Of a stretch of DNA of 64,000 nt, positions 16,205 to 25,170 are shown piece by piece (positions within the stretch are counted from its first letter, which is position 1; the number at the start of each line of letters is the position of its first letter). The stretch spans positions 52,519 through 116,518 of the forward strand of contig CALRQT020000011.1 of NCBI GenBank assembly GCA_943370385.1, in the 5' to 3' direction. The DNA comes from BAIKAL-G1 sp943370385 (GTDB lineage Bacteria; Cyanobacteriota; Cyanobacteriia; PCC-6307; Cyanobiaceae). Under the pieces are notes generated by a model. The model saw only the letters and a program-made list of their open reading frames with translations. It was not told the DNA's origin and made no database searches. The position numbers were made by a program, and so were the translations under genes.

Positions 16205-17044
16205 ATGTGTGTCGATTGCCGCTGCGGCCAGAGCGCTCCCGAGCCGGCCGCACCCCGGCGCCTGGACCTGGGCGAGCGCCTGTTGCGCCGCAATGACCAG
16301 AGGGCGGCCGCCAATCGCCGTCGATTTAGGGAGGCCCAACTCCCGGTGGTGAACCTCCTCTCGGCGCCGGGCTCCGGCAAAACCGCCCTGTTGGAGAGGC
16401 TGGCCCGCGATTGGCCAGACGCCAGGGACCCTGGAAGCAGGGGCGCAACACCCCAAGGCAGCAACGTTCCCCAGGCCCTCGTCCCCAAGGCCCGAACCCC
16501 CATGGCCGTGATCGTGGGTGATCTGGCCACCGACAACGACGCCCGGCGTCTCTGGGCCGCCGGCCTGGCGGCCGTGCAGATCAGCACCGGCCAGGCCTGT
16601 CACCTGGAGGCGGGGATGGTGGAGCGGGGCGTGTTGGAGCTGGAGCAGCACGGCGTTCCCCTGGCGGGCCTGGAGCTGCTGGTGATCGAAAACGTTGGCA
16701 ATTTGGTCTGCCCCGCCGCCTACGACCTGGGCGAAAGCCTGCGGGTCGTGATGGTCTCGGTGACCGAGGGCGAGGACAAGCCGCTCAAGTACGCCGCCAG
16801 TTTCCATGGCGCCGATCTGGTGCTGATCAACAAAATCGACCTGCTCGGGGCGGTGGAGTTTGATCTCGACCAGTGCCGCCGCCACATTGCCCGGGTGGCG
16901 CCCCGGGCCCGGATCGTGCCCGTGTCGGCCCGGTCTGGCGCCGGTTTCAGCGCCCTGCGCGCCGCCCTGGGTCTGGGTCGGGATGGGGGTGGGGGTCTGG
17001 GCCTGGATCTGGCCCAGGCCGCCACGCCCGTGCTGCAGCCATGA
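16205..17044 (+). CDS. hypB: Hydrogenase nickel-insertion GTPase HypB
   Basis: HypB hydrolyses GTP to drive nickel transfer with HypA. I chose the ATG at 16205 because it gives the family N-terminus MCVDCRC (Cys nickel site); an upstream ATG at 16142 would add 21 unrelated residues. The P-loop APGSGKT is near residue 55, followed by VIVGDLATDNDARR, the nickel-site Cys-His in TGQACHLEAGM, ENVGNLVCPAAYDLGE and NKIDL. An insertion of about 28 Pro/Gly/Ala-rich residues follows the P-loop helix. The last codons overlap hypF (ATGA), making it the first gene of the distal hyp operon. Confidence 0.95.
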   Translation: MCVDCRCGQSAPEPAAPRRLDLGERLLRRNDQRAAANRRRFREAQLPVVNLLSAPGSGKTALLERLARDWPDARDPGSRGATPQGSNVPQALVPKARTPMAVIVGDLATDNDARRLWAAGLAAVQISTGQACHLEAGMVERGVLELEQHGVPLAGLELLVIENVGNLVCPAAYDLGESLRVVMVSVTEGEDKPLKYAASFHGADLVLINKIDLLGAVEFDLDQCRRHIARVAPRARIVPVSARSGAGFSALRAALGLGRDGGGGLGLDLAQAATPVLQP

Positions 17045-19995
17045 GCGCCCTGCTGCCCAGGCTGGCTCCAGACGCTGGGGCGGGCTCCCGCAACGGCTTA
17101 GGGGGCGGTTTTAGGCGTGAATCAGGGGCTGTTTTAAGTCCCTCCTCAAGTCTTGATTCAGGGCCTGATTCAAGGCCTGATGGGGGCCCTGAATCCCTGG
17201 GCTCCAGCCGCCTGCGGCTGCGCTGCCACGGCATTGTTCAGGGGGTCGGGTTCCGGCCCTTTGTGCACCGGCTGGCGGTGGAGCTGGGTCTCAGCGGCCA
17301 GGCCCAAAACGAAGTGGGCACGGTGGTGTTGGACCTTCAGGGCTCCCGATCGGCCCTGGAGCGCCTGCTGGAGCGGCTGCCGCGGGAGTTGCCCTTGCCC
17401 GGGCGCCTGGAGCCGTTGCAGCCGCATTGGCTCGCGCCCGAGGCGGGGCCCCTGGCTGGCGCAACAGGCGATCCGAGCGGCATCCAGAGCGGCATCCTGA
17501 TCAGCGCCAGCCCCCCCGAACCCCTGGGCATCGGACTGGTGGCGCCAGCCCTGAGCGCCGACCTGGCCCCCTGTCCGGCCTGCCTGGCGGAACTGGCCGA
17601 TCCGGCCAACCGCCGCTTTGGCTACGCCTTGATCAGCTGCTGCGCCTGCGGTCCCCGCTACAGCATCGCCACGGCCCAGCCCTTCGCCCGCGCCCACACC
17701 AGCCTGGCCGCCTTCCCCCCCTGCGCCGCCTGCCTGCGGGAGTTCCACGACCCCGGCAACCGCCGCTTCCACGCCGAAACCATCGGCTGCCCCGATTGCG
17801 GTCCCCAGTTGGCCTGGTGGGAGCCCCCGGGCCAGGGGGTCAGCGAGCCGGACGCGGGCGGGGGCCAAGGGCGGGTGGCTGGCAAGGCCCCAACCACCCA
17901 AGCCCCAAGCACCGACGCCCTGATCGAGCGGGCCTGCGCCCTCCTGGCCGCCGGCCGGATCCTGGCCCTGCAGGGGGTGGGCGGCTTCCAGTTGCTGGTC
18001 GATGGCACGAATGCCGCCGCGATCGAGCGCCTGCGCCAGCGCAAGTGCCGGCCCAGCAAGCCCCTCGCCCTGCTCGTGGCCGACCTGGCCTGGATCGGCC
18101 CCAGCTGCGTGATCTCGGCGGCCGAGCAGGCCCAGTTACGGCATCCGGCGGCCCCGATCGTGCTGTTGCGGCGGCGACATGAGGCTGGCGACTCGCCAGG
18201 CGCTGCCCCCCTCCCCGAGCTGTACCCCCGAACCCAGGGCCCGTCCTTTGCACGGGCCCTGGAGGCCCTGGCGCCGGGCTGCGCCGATTTGGGTGTGATG
18301 CTGCCGGCCTCGCCCCTGCACCAGCTGCTGGCGGTTCGCTTCGGCCGGCCCCTGGTGGCCACCAGCGGCAACCGCAGTGGCGAGCCCCTGGTCAGCGATC
18401 CGCTGGCGGCCCGCCGGCTTCTGGGCGAGATCGCCGATGGCTTTCTGGTCCACAACCGGCCGATCGCCCGCCCCCTGGATGATTCGCTGCTGCAGCTGAT
18501 CGAGGGCCGGCCAGCCCTGCTGCGCCGGGCCCGGGGCTACGCCCCTGAGCCCATGGCTTTGCCCGGGGCCACGACCTTGCCCGGAGCCACGGCTTTGCCC
18601 ATGGCCACGGCTTTGCCCGGGGCCACGGCGCCCCTGGGGGTGCTCGCCCTCGGTGGCGACCTGAAAAGCGCGCCGGCCCTGGCCCTGGGCGACCAGCTCG
18701 TTCTGGCGCCCCAACTCGGGGACCTTCGCGCCCCGGCCTGCCTGCAGCGCCTGGAGGCTGGGGCCTGCGAACTCCTCACCCGCCACGCCCACCAGATCGG
18801 GGCGATCGCCATCGACGGCCACCCCGGTTACCTCAGTCACCAGTTGGGCCATCGACTCAGCCAGTTGGGCCATCGCCTCAGCCAAGGCCGGGTTGCGTCG
18901 CTCCAGGCGGTGCCCCACCACCTGGCCCACGGCCTGGCGGTGGCGGCCGAACACGGGCTGGACCTGCCCCTGCTGGTGCTCAGTTTCGATGGCCTGGGCT
19001 ACGGCGCCGACGATCGGCCTGCGGCTGGCCTGGGGGGGCGCAGCGGTGAGGCCGGGGCTGGAGTGGATGGCCCTGGGGCGTCCGTTGCCCCCCCGCTCTG
19101 GGGCGGCGAACTGCTGCTGGTGGAGCCGGCAGGCTGGCGGCGCCTGGCCGGCCTGCGGCCCTTCCCCCTGCCGGGGGGCGAGCGGGCCATGGCCGAACCG
19201 CGCCGGGCCGCCCTGGGCCTGCTGGCGGCCAGCGGCCCCGCCGCCCTCGCCCATCCGGGCGCCCGCCAAACCCTGGCCGCCTTTGCTCCGGGCGAGGCGG
19301 CCCTGCTCTTGCAAGCGATCGAAACCGGTTGCAACGCGCCGGCCTGCTCCAGCGTTGGCCGCTTGTTCGATGCGGTGGCCTCCCTGCTGGGCCTCTGCCA
19401 GCGGCTCGACCACGAAGGCCAGGGCGGCCAGCTGCTGCAGGGGGCCGCGGCCCCAGCCCTGGCGGCGGCGGAGATCAGCCCTGCTGCCTTGCCGGGCTAC
19501 CCCCTGCCCCTGCGCCACCCGCCCGCCGGCCAGGCGCCCCCCCTGGGCTGGCTCGACTGGCAGCCCCTGCTGTCGGCCCTGCTCGACGACCTGGCCCTCG
19601 CCGCTGGGGCTGGCTCCGCCACCGGGGTCAGCCGTTTAGGGGGCCCCTCCCTTGGGCCCCATCCCCAAACGATCCAGCGCTGCGCCGTCCGCTTCCACCT
19701 GGGCCTGGCTTGGGCCGCGGCCGAGCTGGCCGCCGGGGCGGCGGAGCTCAGCGGCTGCCGCCAGGTGGCCCTTAGCGGTGGCTGCTTCCAGAACCGGCTG
19801 CTGCTGGAGGCCACGATCGCGGCCCTGCGGCAGCGGGGCCTCAGCCCCTTTTGGGGCGAAGCGGTGCCCTGCAACGACGGTGGCCTGGCGGTGGGCCAGG
19901 TCTGGGCCCTGCGGCACGGCTTTGCCTTGCGCCAAGGGTTTGCCGGTCCCCCGATCGGGGATTGGGCCGGCCAGGAGGGAGCGCCATGTGCCTAG
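17041..19995 (+). CDS. hypF: Carbamoyltransferase HypF
   Basis: HypF uses carbamoyl phosphate and ATP to carbamoylate the C-terminal Cys of HypE, the source of the cyanide ligands of the NiFe site. Domains in order: acylphosphatase (GIVQGVGFRPF at about 64), four zinc-finger Cys pairs (CPAC at about 178 onward, ending CPDC), a YrdC-like domain (TSGNRSGEP near 441) and a Kae1-like C-domain (HHLAHGLA, LSFDGLGYG, CNDGGLAVGQ). At 984 residues it is about 200 longer than usual. The excess is a 60-residue N-terminal leader and low-complexity inserts, including a repeated LPGATA stretch. The start ATG overlaps the hypB stop; the 3' end overlaps hypC by 10 bp. Confidence 0.95.
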   Translation: MSALLPRLAPDAGAGSRNGLGGGFRRESGAVLSPSSSLDSGPDSRPDGGPESLGSSRLRLRCHGIVQGVGFRPFVHRLAVELGLSGQAQNEVGTVVLDLQGSRSALERLLERLPRELPLPGRLEPLQPHWLAPEAGPLAGATGDPSGIQSGILISASPPEPLGIGLVAPALSADLAPCPACLAELADPANRRFGYALISCCACGPRYSIATAQPFARAHTSLAAFPPCAACLREFHDPGNRRFHAETIGCPDCGPQLAWWEPPGQGVSEPDAGGGQGRVAGKAPTTQAPSTDALIERACALLAAGRILALQGVGGFQLLVDGTNAAAIERLRQRKCRPSKPLALLVADLAWIGPSCVISAAEQAQLRHPAAPIVLLRRRHEAGDSPGAAPLPELYPRTQGPSFARALEALAPGCADLGVMLPASPLHQLLAVRFGRPLVATSGNRSGEPLVSDPLAARRLLGEIADGFLVHNRPIARPLDDSLLQLIEGRPALLRRARGYAPEPMALPGATTLPGATALPMATALPGATAPLGVLALGGDLKSAPALALGDQLVLAPQLGDLRAPACLQRLEAGACELLTRHAHQIGAIAIDGHPGYLSHQLGHRLSQLGHRLSQGRVASLQAVPHHLAHGLAVAAEHGLDLPLLVLSFDGLGYGADDRPAAGLGGRSGEAGAGVDGPGASVAPPLWGGELLLVEPAGWRRLAGLRPFPLPGGERAMAEPRRAALGLLAASGPAALAHPGARQTLAAFAPGEAALLLQAIETGCNAPACSSVGRLFDAVASLLGLCQRLDHEGQGGQLLQGAAAPALAAAEISPAALPGYPLPLRHPPAGQAPPLGWLDWQPLLSALLDDLALAAGAGSATGVSRLGGPSLGPHPQTIQRCAVRFHLGLAWAAAELAAGAAELSGCRQVALSGGCFQNRLLLEATIAALRQRGLSPFWGEAVPCNDGGLAVGQVWALRHGFALRQGFAGPPIGDWAGQEGAPCA
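18555..18637 (+). repeat. 18-bp tandem repeats inside hypF
   Basis: Four to five copies of a GCTTTGCCCGGGGCCACG-like unit encode LPGAT/LPMAT repeats between the YrdC-like and Kae1-like domains. The unit length of six codons keeps the frame, so copy number may vary without breaking the gene. Confidence 0.8.
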
Positions 19996-20237
19996 CGGTG
20001 GCCGGTCGCATTGTTTCCATTGGGACCGGGGTCCCCCAGCCGGCTGGCGGCCAGCCAGCCAAGGCCGATGACGCCCTGTGGCGCCAGGCCGAGGTGGATT
20101 TTGGCGGCGTGCGCCAGCAGGTGAGCCTGGCCTGCCTGCCCGAAGCCCGGGTGGGCGATCGGGTGCTGGTGCACGTGGGCCTGGCTTTGAGCCTGGTGCT
20201 CGATGACGACGACGAAGCGAGCGGGGAGCAGCCATGA
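19986..20237 (+). CDS. hypC: Hydrogenase maturation chaperone HypC
   Basis: An 83-residue HypC/HupF chaperone that shuttles the Fe(CN)2CO unit with HypD. It begins with the diagnostic MCLAVAGRI, in which Cys2 is essential after Met removal. The middle reads VDFGGVRQQVSLACLPEARVGD, typical of the family OB-fold. A small Gly/Pro/Ala insertion precedes it. It overlaps hypF by 10 bp and nifJ by ATGA. Confidence 0.95.
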   Translation: MCLAVAGRIVSIGTGVPQPAGGQPAKADDALWRQAEVDFGGVRQQVSLACLPEARVGDRVLVHVGLALSLVLDDDDEASGEQP

Positions 20238-23200
20238 CCGACAGTTCTCTCCAGACGGCATCCCCTGGCCAGCCCGCTCCCCCGGAGCGCTGGCTCACGA
20301 TCGATGGCAACGAGGCGGCGGCCCGGGTGGCCTACCGGCTCAGCGAGGTGATCGCTATCTACCCGATCACCCCGGCCACGCCGATGGCGGAGGCATGCGA
20401 CAGCTGGAGCGCCGCGGGCCAGTCCAACCTCTGGGGCACGGTGCCGTCGGTGGTGCAGCTTCAAAGCGAGGCCGGGGTAGCCGGCAGCGTCCATGGCGCG
20501 CTCCAGGCCGGCTGCCTCACCACCAGCTTCACGGCCTCCCAGGGGCTGCTGTTGATGGTGCCGATTCTCTACAAGCTGGCCGGCGAACTGACCCCCGTGG
20601 TGATCCACGTGGCCTCCCGGGCCCTGGCGGCCCAGGGGCTCTCGATCTTCGGCGACCACAGCGATGTGATGGCCTGCCGTGGCACCGGCTGCGCCATCCT
20701 CTGCGCCGCCTCGGTGCAGGAGGCCGGCGACTTCGCCGCCATCGCCACCCGGGCCAGCCTGCTCAGCCGTTTGCCGTTCCTGCATGTCTTCGACGGCTTC
20801 CGCACCTCCCACGAGATCCAAAAAATCGCGCCCCTCAGCGATGCCTTACTGCGGGCCTTCATCCCCAGCGGCCCAATCAGCGCCCTGCGCCAGCGGGCCC
20901 TGAGCCCCGACCACCCGGTGATCCGCGGCACCAGCCAGGACCCCGACGTTTATTTCCAGGCCCGCGAGTCGGTCAATCGCTTCTATAACGCCGCTCCGGC
21001 CCTGGTGGGGGAGGCGATGGCGGCCTTCGCCCGCCTCAGTGGCCGCGCCTACCGCCCTTACGAGTACGTCGGGCCGGCCGATGCCGAGCGGGTGATCGTG
21101 CTGATGGGCTCCGGCTGCACCGCGGCCGAGGAGACCGCCGCCGCGCTGCAGGCCCAAGGGGAGCCGGTGGGGGTGCTGAAGGTGCGCCTGTTTCGGCCTT
21201 TTGCCGCCCGCCTGTTCGTGGAGGCCCTGCCGGCGTCGGTGCGGGCGATCGCGGTTTTGGATCGCTGCAAGGAGCCCGGATCCCTGGGCGAACCCCTTTA
21301 CCTCGATGTTGTGGCGGCCCTGGCCGAGGACTGGGCCGGCTGCCATGGGGCTAAGCCCCAGCCCCTGGTGCTCGGCGGCCGCTACGGCCTGGCCTCCAAG
21401 GAGTTCACCCCGGCCATGGTCAAGGCCGTGGTCGACCACCTGGCCCTAGCCCAAGCCAGGGCCCTGGCCCAAGGCACGGCCCAGGCGGGCCAGTCCCTGG
21501 CACCCCTGAACCATTTCACCGTCGGCATCCACGACGACCTGACCCACCACTCAATCCCCGTTGATCCCACCTTCATCACCGAAGGGTTGGAGCTGGAAAC
21601 CGCCCCAGGTGGCGGTGCCCGATCCGAAGTGCGGGCGGTGTTCTACGGCCTCGGCTCCGATGGCACCGTGGGCGCCAACAAACACACGATCACGATCATT
21701 GGCGAGCACACCGATTTATTCGCCCAGGGCTATTTCGTCTACGACTCGAAGAAATCGGGCTCGGTCACCGTGTCCCACCTGCGTTTTGGGCCGCGGCCGA
21801 TCCGCTCCAGCTACCTGATCCAGCGGCCCACGCTGGTGGCCTGCCACCACTGGGATTTCCTCGAGCGTTTCGACCTGCTCGCCGGCCTGGTGGAGGGCGG
21901 CGTGGTGCTGCTCAATAGTCCATTTACGGCGGCTGAAAGTTGGCGGCGCCTGGGCGAGCGGCTGCGCCAAACGATTCGCGCCAAGCGGCTCGTGGTGTGG
22001 CTGATTGATGCCTCTGCGGTGGCCCGCCAGGCCGGTATGGGCCACCACATCAACACGGTGATGCAGGCCTGTTTCTTTGCCGTCAGTGGCGTGTTGCCCC
22101 GCGACGAAGCGATCAGCCGGATCCGCGCCTCGATCGAGCAGGCCTACGGCCGTAAGGGCGAGGCCGTGGTGGCCATGAACCTGCGGGCCCTGGACTCCAG
22201 CCTCGAGCACCTGCACCAACTCGACCTGGCGGCAGCTGTTGCGGAGCTGGAAGCGGTGACCAACCCAGCCCAGCCGCCCACCGAGTCCGGGCCGCGGCCC
22301 GCCCTGCCCGAAGCCCCCGATCCGAGCCTGGGCGAGCGGCTGGCCTCAGCGCCTGCCTTCGTGCGCGAGGTGATCGGGCCCCTGCTGGAGCGCCGCGGCG
22401 ACAGCCTGCCGGTGGGCGCCCTGCCCTGCGATGGCACCTGGCCGGTGGGCACGGCCCGCTGGGAAAAGCGCAACATCGCCGAAGCGGTGCCCGTGTGGCA
22501 CAGCGACCTCTGCGTGCAGTGCGGCAAGTGCGTGCTGGTTTGCCCCCATGCCGTGATCCGGGCCAAGGTGGTGGATCCCGCGGCGTTGGCTGGGGCGCCC
22601 GAGGGCTTTCTGCAGGCCCCCGCCCGCGATCCCGCCTTCGCCGGCCAGAGCTTCAGCCTCCAGGTGTCGGTGGAGGACTGCACCGGCTGCTCGATCTGCG
22701 TCGAGGTCTGTCCGGTGCGGGACCGGCTCGAGCCCCGCCGCAAGGCGATCACCATGGCGCCCCAGCGGCCCCTGCGGCAGGCGGGCCGCGGCCACTGGGA
22801 TTTCTTCCTCTCCCTGCCGGAGCAGCCCCGCTCTGGCCTCAACCTCCACAAGCTCGGCCAGCAGCAGCTGCAGCAGCCCCTGTTCGAGTTTTCCGGCGCC
22901 TGCGCCGGCTGCGGCGAAACCCCCTACCTCAAGCTGGCCAGCCAGCTGTTCGGCGATCGCATGCTGGTGGCCAATGCCACCGGCTGCTCCTCGATCTACG
23001 GCGGCAACCTGCCCACCACCCCCTGGAGCGCCAACGGCGAGGGCCGGGGCCCGTCCTGGAGCAACTCCCTGTTCGAAGACAACGCCGAATTCGGCTACGG
23101 CCTGCGCGTCGCCCTCGACCAGCAACGGCGCTCGGCCCTTGACCTCCTAGCTCGCCTGACTGGTGGCGGGGGGGCTGGTGATGGGGCATCGGGCGACCGT

Positions 23201-24112
23201 TCCCCTCGCCCCTCGCTCGAGGTCCCGCCGGCCCTGATCGCGGCCATCACTGGCACCAGCCAGGAGAACGAGGCCGAGATCTTCGAGCAGCGCGAACGGG
23301 TCGAGGCCCTCAAAGCGCTGGTGGGCCAGCGGATTGCCAGCGCGACCGATCCCAGCCAGGCCGGCCCCCTGCAGCAGCTCCTGGAGCAGGCCGATGCCCT
23401 GGTGAAAAAGAGCGTCTGGCTGGTGGGCGGCGATGGCTGGGCCTACGACATCGGCTTCGGCGGCCTCGACCACGTGCTCGCCAGTGGCAGCGACGTCACC
23501 GTGCTGGTGCTCGATACGGAGGTCTATTCCAATACCGGTGGCCAGGTGTCGAAGGCCACCCCCTTGGGGGGCGTGGCCAAATTCGCCGCCGCTGGCAAGG
23601 CGGCCGCCAAGAAGGATCTCGGCTTGATGGCGATGACCTACGGCCATGTGTATGTGGCCAGCGTCGCCATGGGCGCCCGCGATGAGCACACGGTGCGGGC
23701 CTTTCTGGAGGCCGAAAGTTATCCCGGGCCCTCCTTGATCCTGGCCTACTCCCATTGCATCGCCCATGGCATTGAGATGGCCCAGGGCATGGCCCACCAG
23801 CAGGCGGCGGTGGATTCGGGCCGCTGGCTGCTCTACCGCTACGACCCGCGCCGTTCGGATCGGGGCGAGAACCCCCTGCAACTCGACAGCCCGGCGCCGC
23901 GCCGGCCCCTGGCTGAGGCGATGGCCCTGGAAAACCGCTTCCGCCTGCTCAGCCACAGCCAGCCCGGGCGGGCCCGGGAGCTGGCCGCCGCCGCTGAGCT
24001 CCAGCGGCAACGCCGTTGGGCCACCTACCAGGCCCTGGCGGGGCTGGCTCCCGGGTCAGGGGCGATGGCGCCAGGCCCTGCCCTGCCGCCAGGCCAGGAG
24101 CTGCAGCCATGA
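20234..24112 (+). CDS. nifJ: Pyruvate:ferredoxin (flavodoxin) oxidoreductase
   Basis: This homodimeric-type 1292-residue enzyme oxidises pyruvate to acetyl-CoA and CO2 while reducing ferredoxin or flavodoxin. It has the N-terminal domain with YPITPATPMAE, the gamma-type domain (FYGLGSDGTVGANKHT), two 4Fe-4S motifs (CVQCGKCVLVCP near 757 and CTGCSICVEVCP near 816), the Cys-containing CAGCGE segment, and the TPP domain (GGDGWAYDIGFGGLDH near 1065, TEVYSNTGGQ). Length is slightly above the usual ~1200. It overlaps hypC upstream and the DHOD-like gene downstream (ATGA at both ends), so it is co-transcribed with hydrogenase maturation genes. That ties pyruvate fermentation to hydrogenase electron supply. 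Confidence 0.96.
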   Translation: MTDSSLQTASPGQPAPPERWLTIDGNEAAARVAYRLSEVIAIYPITPATPMAEACDSWSAAGQSNLWGTVPSVVQLQSEAGVAGSVHGALQAGCLTTSFTASQGLLLMVPILYKLAGELTPVVIHVASRALAAQGLSIFGDHSDVMACRGTGCAILCAASVQEAGDFAAIATRASLLSRLPFLHVFDGFRTSHEIQKIAPLSDALLRAFIPSGPISALRQRALSPDHPVIRGTSQDPDVYFQARESVNRFYNAAPALVGEAMAAFARLSGRAYRPYEYVGPADAERVIVLMGSGCTAAEETAAALQAQGEPVGVLKVRLFRPFAARLFVEALPASVRAIAVLDRCKEPGSLGEPLYLDVVAALAEDWAGCHGAKPQPLVLGGRYGLASKEFTPAMVKAVVDHLALAQARALAQGTAQAGQSLAPLNHFTVGIHDDLTHHSIPVDPTFITEGLELETAPGGGARSEVRAVFYGLGSDGTVGANKHTITIIGEHTDLFAQGYFVYDSKKSGSVTVSHLRFGPRPIRSSYLIQRPTLVACHHWDFLERFDLLAGLVEGGVVLLNSPFTAAESWRRLGERLRQTIRAKRLVVWLIDASAVARQAGMGHHINTVMQACFFAVSGVLPRDEAISRIRASIEQAYGRKGEAVVAMNLRALDSSLEHLHQLDLAAAVAELEAVTNPAQPPTESGPRPALPEAPDPSLGERLASAPAFVREVIGPLLERRGDSLPVGALPCDGTWPVGTARWEKRNIAEAVPVWHSDLCVQCGKCVLVCPHAVIRAKVVDPAALAGAPEGFLQAPARDPAFAGQSFSLQVSVEDCTGCSICVEVCPVRDRLEPRRKAITMAPQRPLRQAGRGHWDFFLSLPEQPRSGLNLHKLGQQQLQQPLFEFSGACAGCGETPYLKLASQLFGDRMLVANATGCSSIYGGNLPTTPWSANGEGRGPSWSNSLFEDNAEFGYGLRVALDQQRRSALDLLARLTGGGGAGDGASGDRSPRPSLEVPPALIAAITGTSQENEAEIFEQRERVEALKALVGQRIASATDPSQAGPLQQLLEQADALVKKSVWLVGGDGWAYDIGFGGLDHVLASGSDVTVLVLDTEVYSNTGGQVSKATPLGGVAKFAAAGKAAAKKDLGLMAMTYGHVYVASVAMGARDEHTVRAFLEAESYPGPSLILAYSHCIAHGIEMAQGMAHQQAAVDSGRWLLYRYDPRRSDRGENPLQLDSPAPRRPLAEAMALENRFRLLSHSQPGRARELAAAAELQRQRRWATYQALAGLAPGSGAMAPGPALPPGQELQP

Positions 24113-25170
24113 CCAGCGTTGATCTCTCCACCAGCTACCTCGGCCTGGAGCTCGCCAACCCGCTGGTGGTGGGGGCCGCGGCTCCCCTGAGTGAAACCCT
24201 CGCCCAGCTCCAGGGGCTCGAGGCGGCCGGGGCCGGCGCGATCGTGCTCCACTCCCTGTTTGAAGAGCAGATCGAGGGCGACCAGCTGGAGCTGCACCGC
24301 CACGCCATCGCCGGCAGCAACAGCTACGCCGAGGCCCTCAGCTACCTGCCGGAAGGCGCCCTCTGCCACGGGGGCGCCCAGTCCTATCTCGATCTGATCG
24401 GCCAGGCCCGGGCCCGGCTGGGCGTGCCGGTGATCGCCAGCCTCAATGGGTTCCGGCCCGGCAGCTGGGTGCAGCTAGCTCGGCAACTGGAGCAGGCAGG
24501 CGCCCAGGCGATCGAGCTGAACATCTATTCAATTCCCACCGATCCCGGCCTTAGCAGCGCCGCGATTGAGGCCCAGGTGGAGGAGATCGTCGCCGAGGTG
24601 CGCGCCGAGGTGGCCGTGCCGCTGGCGGTGAAACTGAGCCCCTTTTTCACCAACCTCAGCGCCATGGCGGCCCGCCTGGTGGCCGCCGGCGCCGATGGGC
24701 TGGTGCTGTTCAACCGCTTCTACCAGAGCGATCTCGACATCGAAACCCTGGAGCTGCGCCCCAACCTGCTGCTCAGCACCCCCCACGACCTGCGCCTCCC
24801 CCTGCGCTGGATCGCCCTGCTCCATGGCCGTTTGCCGGTGCAGTTCGCCGCCAGCGGCGGCGTGCACCGGGGCAGCGATGTGGTGCGCCTGCTGATGGCC
24901 GGCGCCCAGGTCACCCAGGTGGTGGCGGCCCTGCTGCGCCATGGTCCCCAGCGGCTGGCCGGCCTCGAGCAGGAGCTGCGCCACTGGCTGGAGGAGCATG
25001 GCTACGCCACGGCCCGGGAGCTGGTGGGCTGCATGGCCCAGGAGCGCTGCCCCGATCCGGAGGCCTACGAACGGGTCCAGTACCTGCGGGTGCTGGGCAG
25101 CCCGGCGCCGCCAGCTTGGGGCGAAGGCCTGGCCCAGCCCTGGTCCGGGGCGGGAGAGGGCCCCCCATGA
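24109..25170 (+). CDS. Dihydroorotate dehydrogenase-like FMN oxidoreductase
   Basis: A 353-residue TIM-barrel flavoprotein of the DHOD/PreA group. Typical signatures are LGLELANPLVVGAAAPLSET near the N-terminus, AIELNIYSIP, VPLAVKLSPFFTN, ADGLVLFNRFYQ and the phosphate-binding ASGGVHRGSDV. It is probably not the housekeeping PyrD; such paralogues are often found next to nifJ, and their substrate is not settled. It overlaps nifJ and hypD by ATGA. A role in pyruvate or ferredoxin redox metabolism is inference. Confidence 0.88.
   Translation: MTSVDLSTSYLGLELANPLVVGAAAPLSETLAQLQGLEAAGAGAIVLHSLFEEQIEGDQLELHRHAIAGSNSYAEALSYLPEGALCHGGAQSYLDLIGQARARLGVPVIASLNGFRPGSWVQLARQLEQAGAQAIELNIYSIPTDPGLSSAAIEAQVEEIVAEVRAEVAVPLAVKLSPFFTNLSAMAARLVAAGADGLVLFNRFYQSDLDIETLELRPNLLLSTPHDLRLPLRWIALLHGRLPVQFAASGGVHRGSDVVRLLMAGAQVTQVVAALLRHGPQRLAGLEQELRHWLEEHGYATARELVGCMAQERCPDPEAYERVQYLRVLGSPAPPAWGEGLAQPWSGAGEGPP

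Noticed and set aside
18555..18637. Possible CRISPR-like array
   Set aside because: The repeats are contiguous, without spacers, and keep the hypF frame; they are coding tandem repeats.
18136..19518. 460-codon minus-strand frame opposite hypF
   Set aside because: Mirror of the hypF low-complexity and Kae1-like regions; no recognisable motif.
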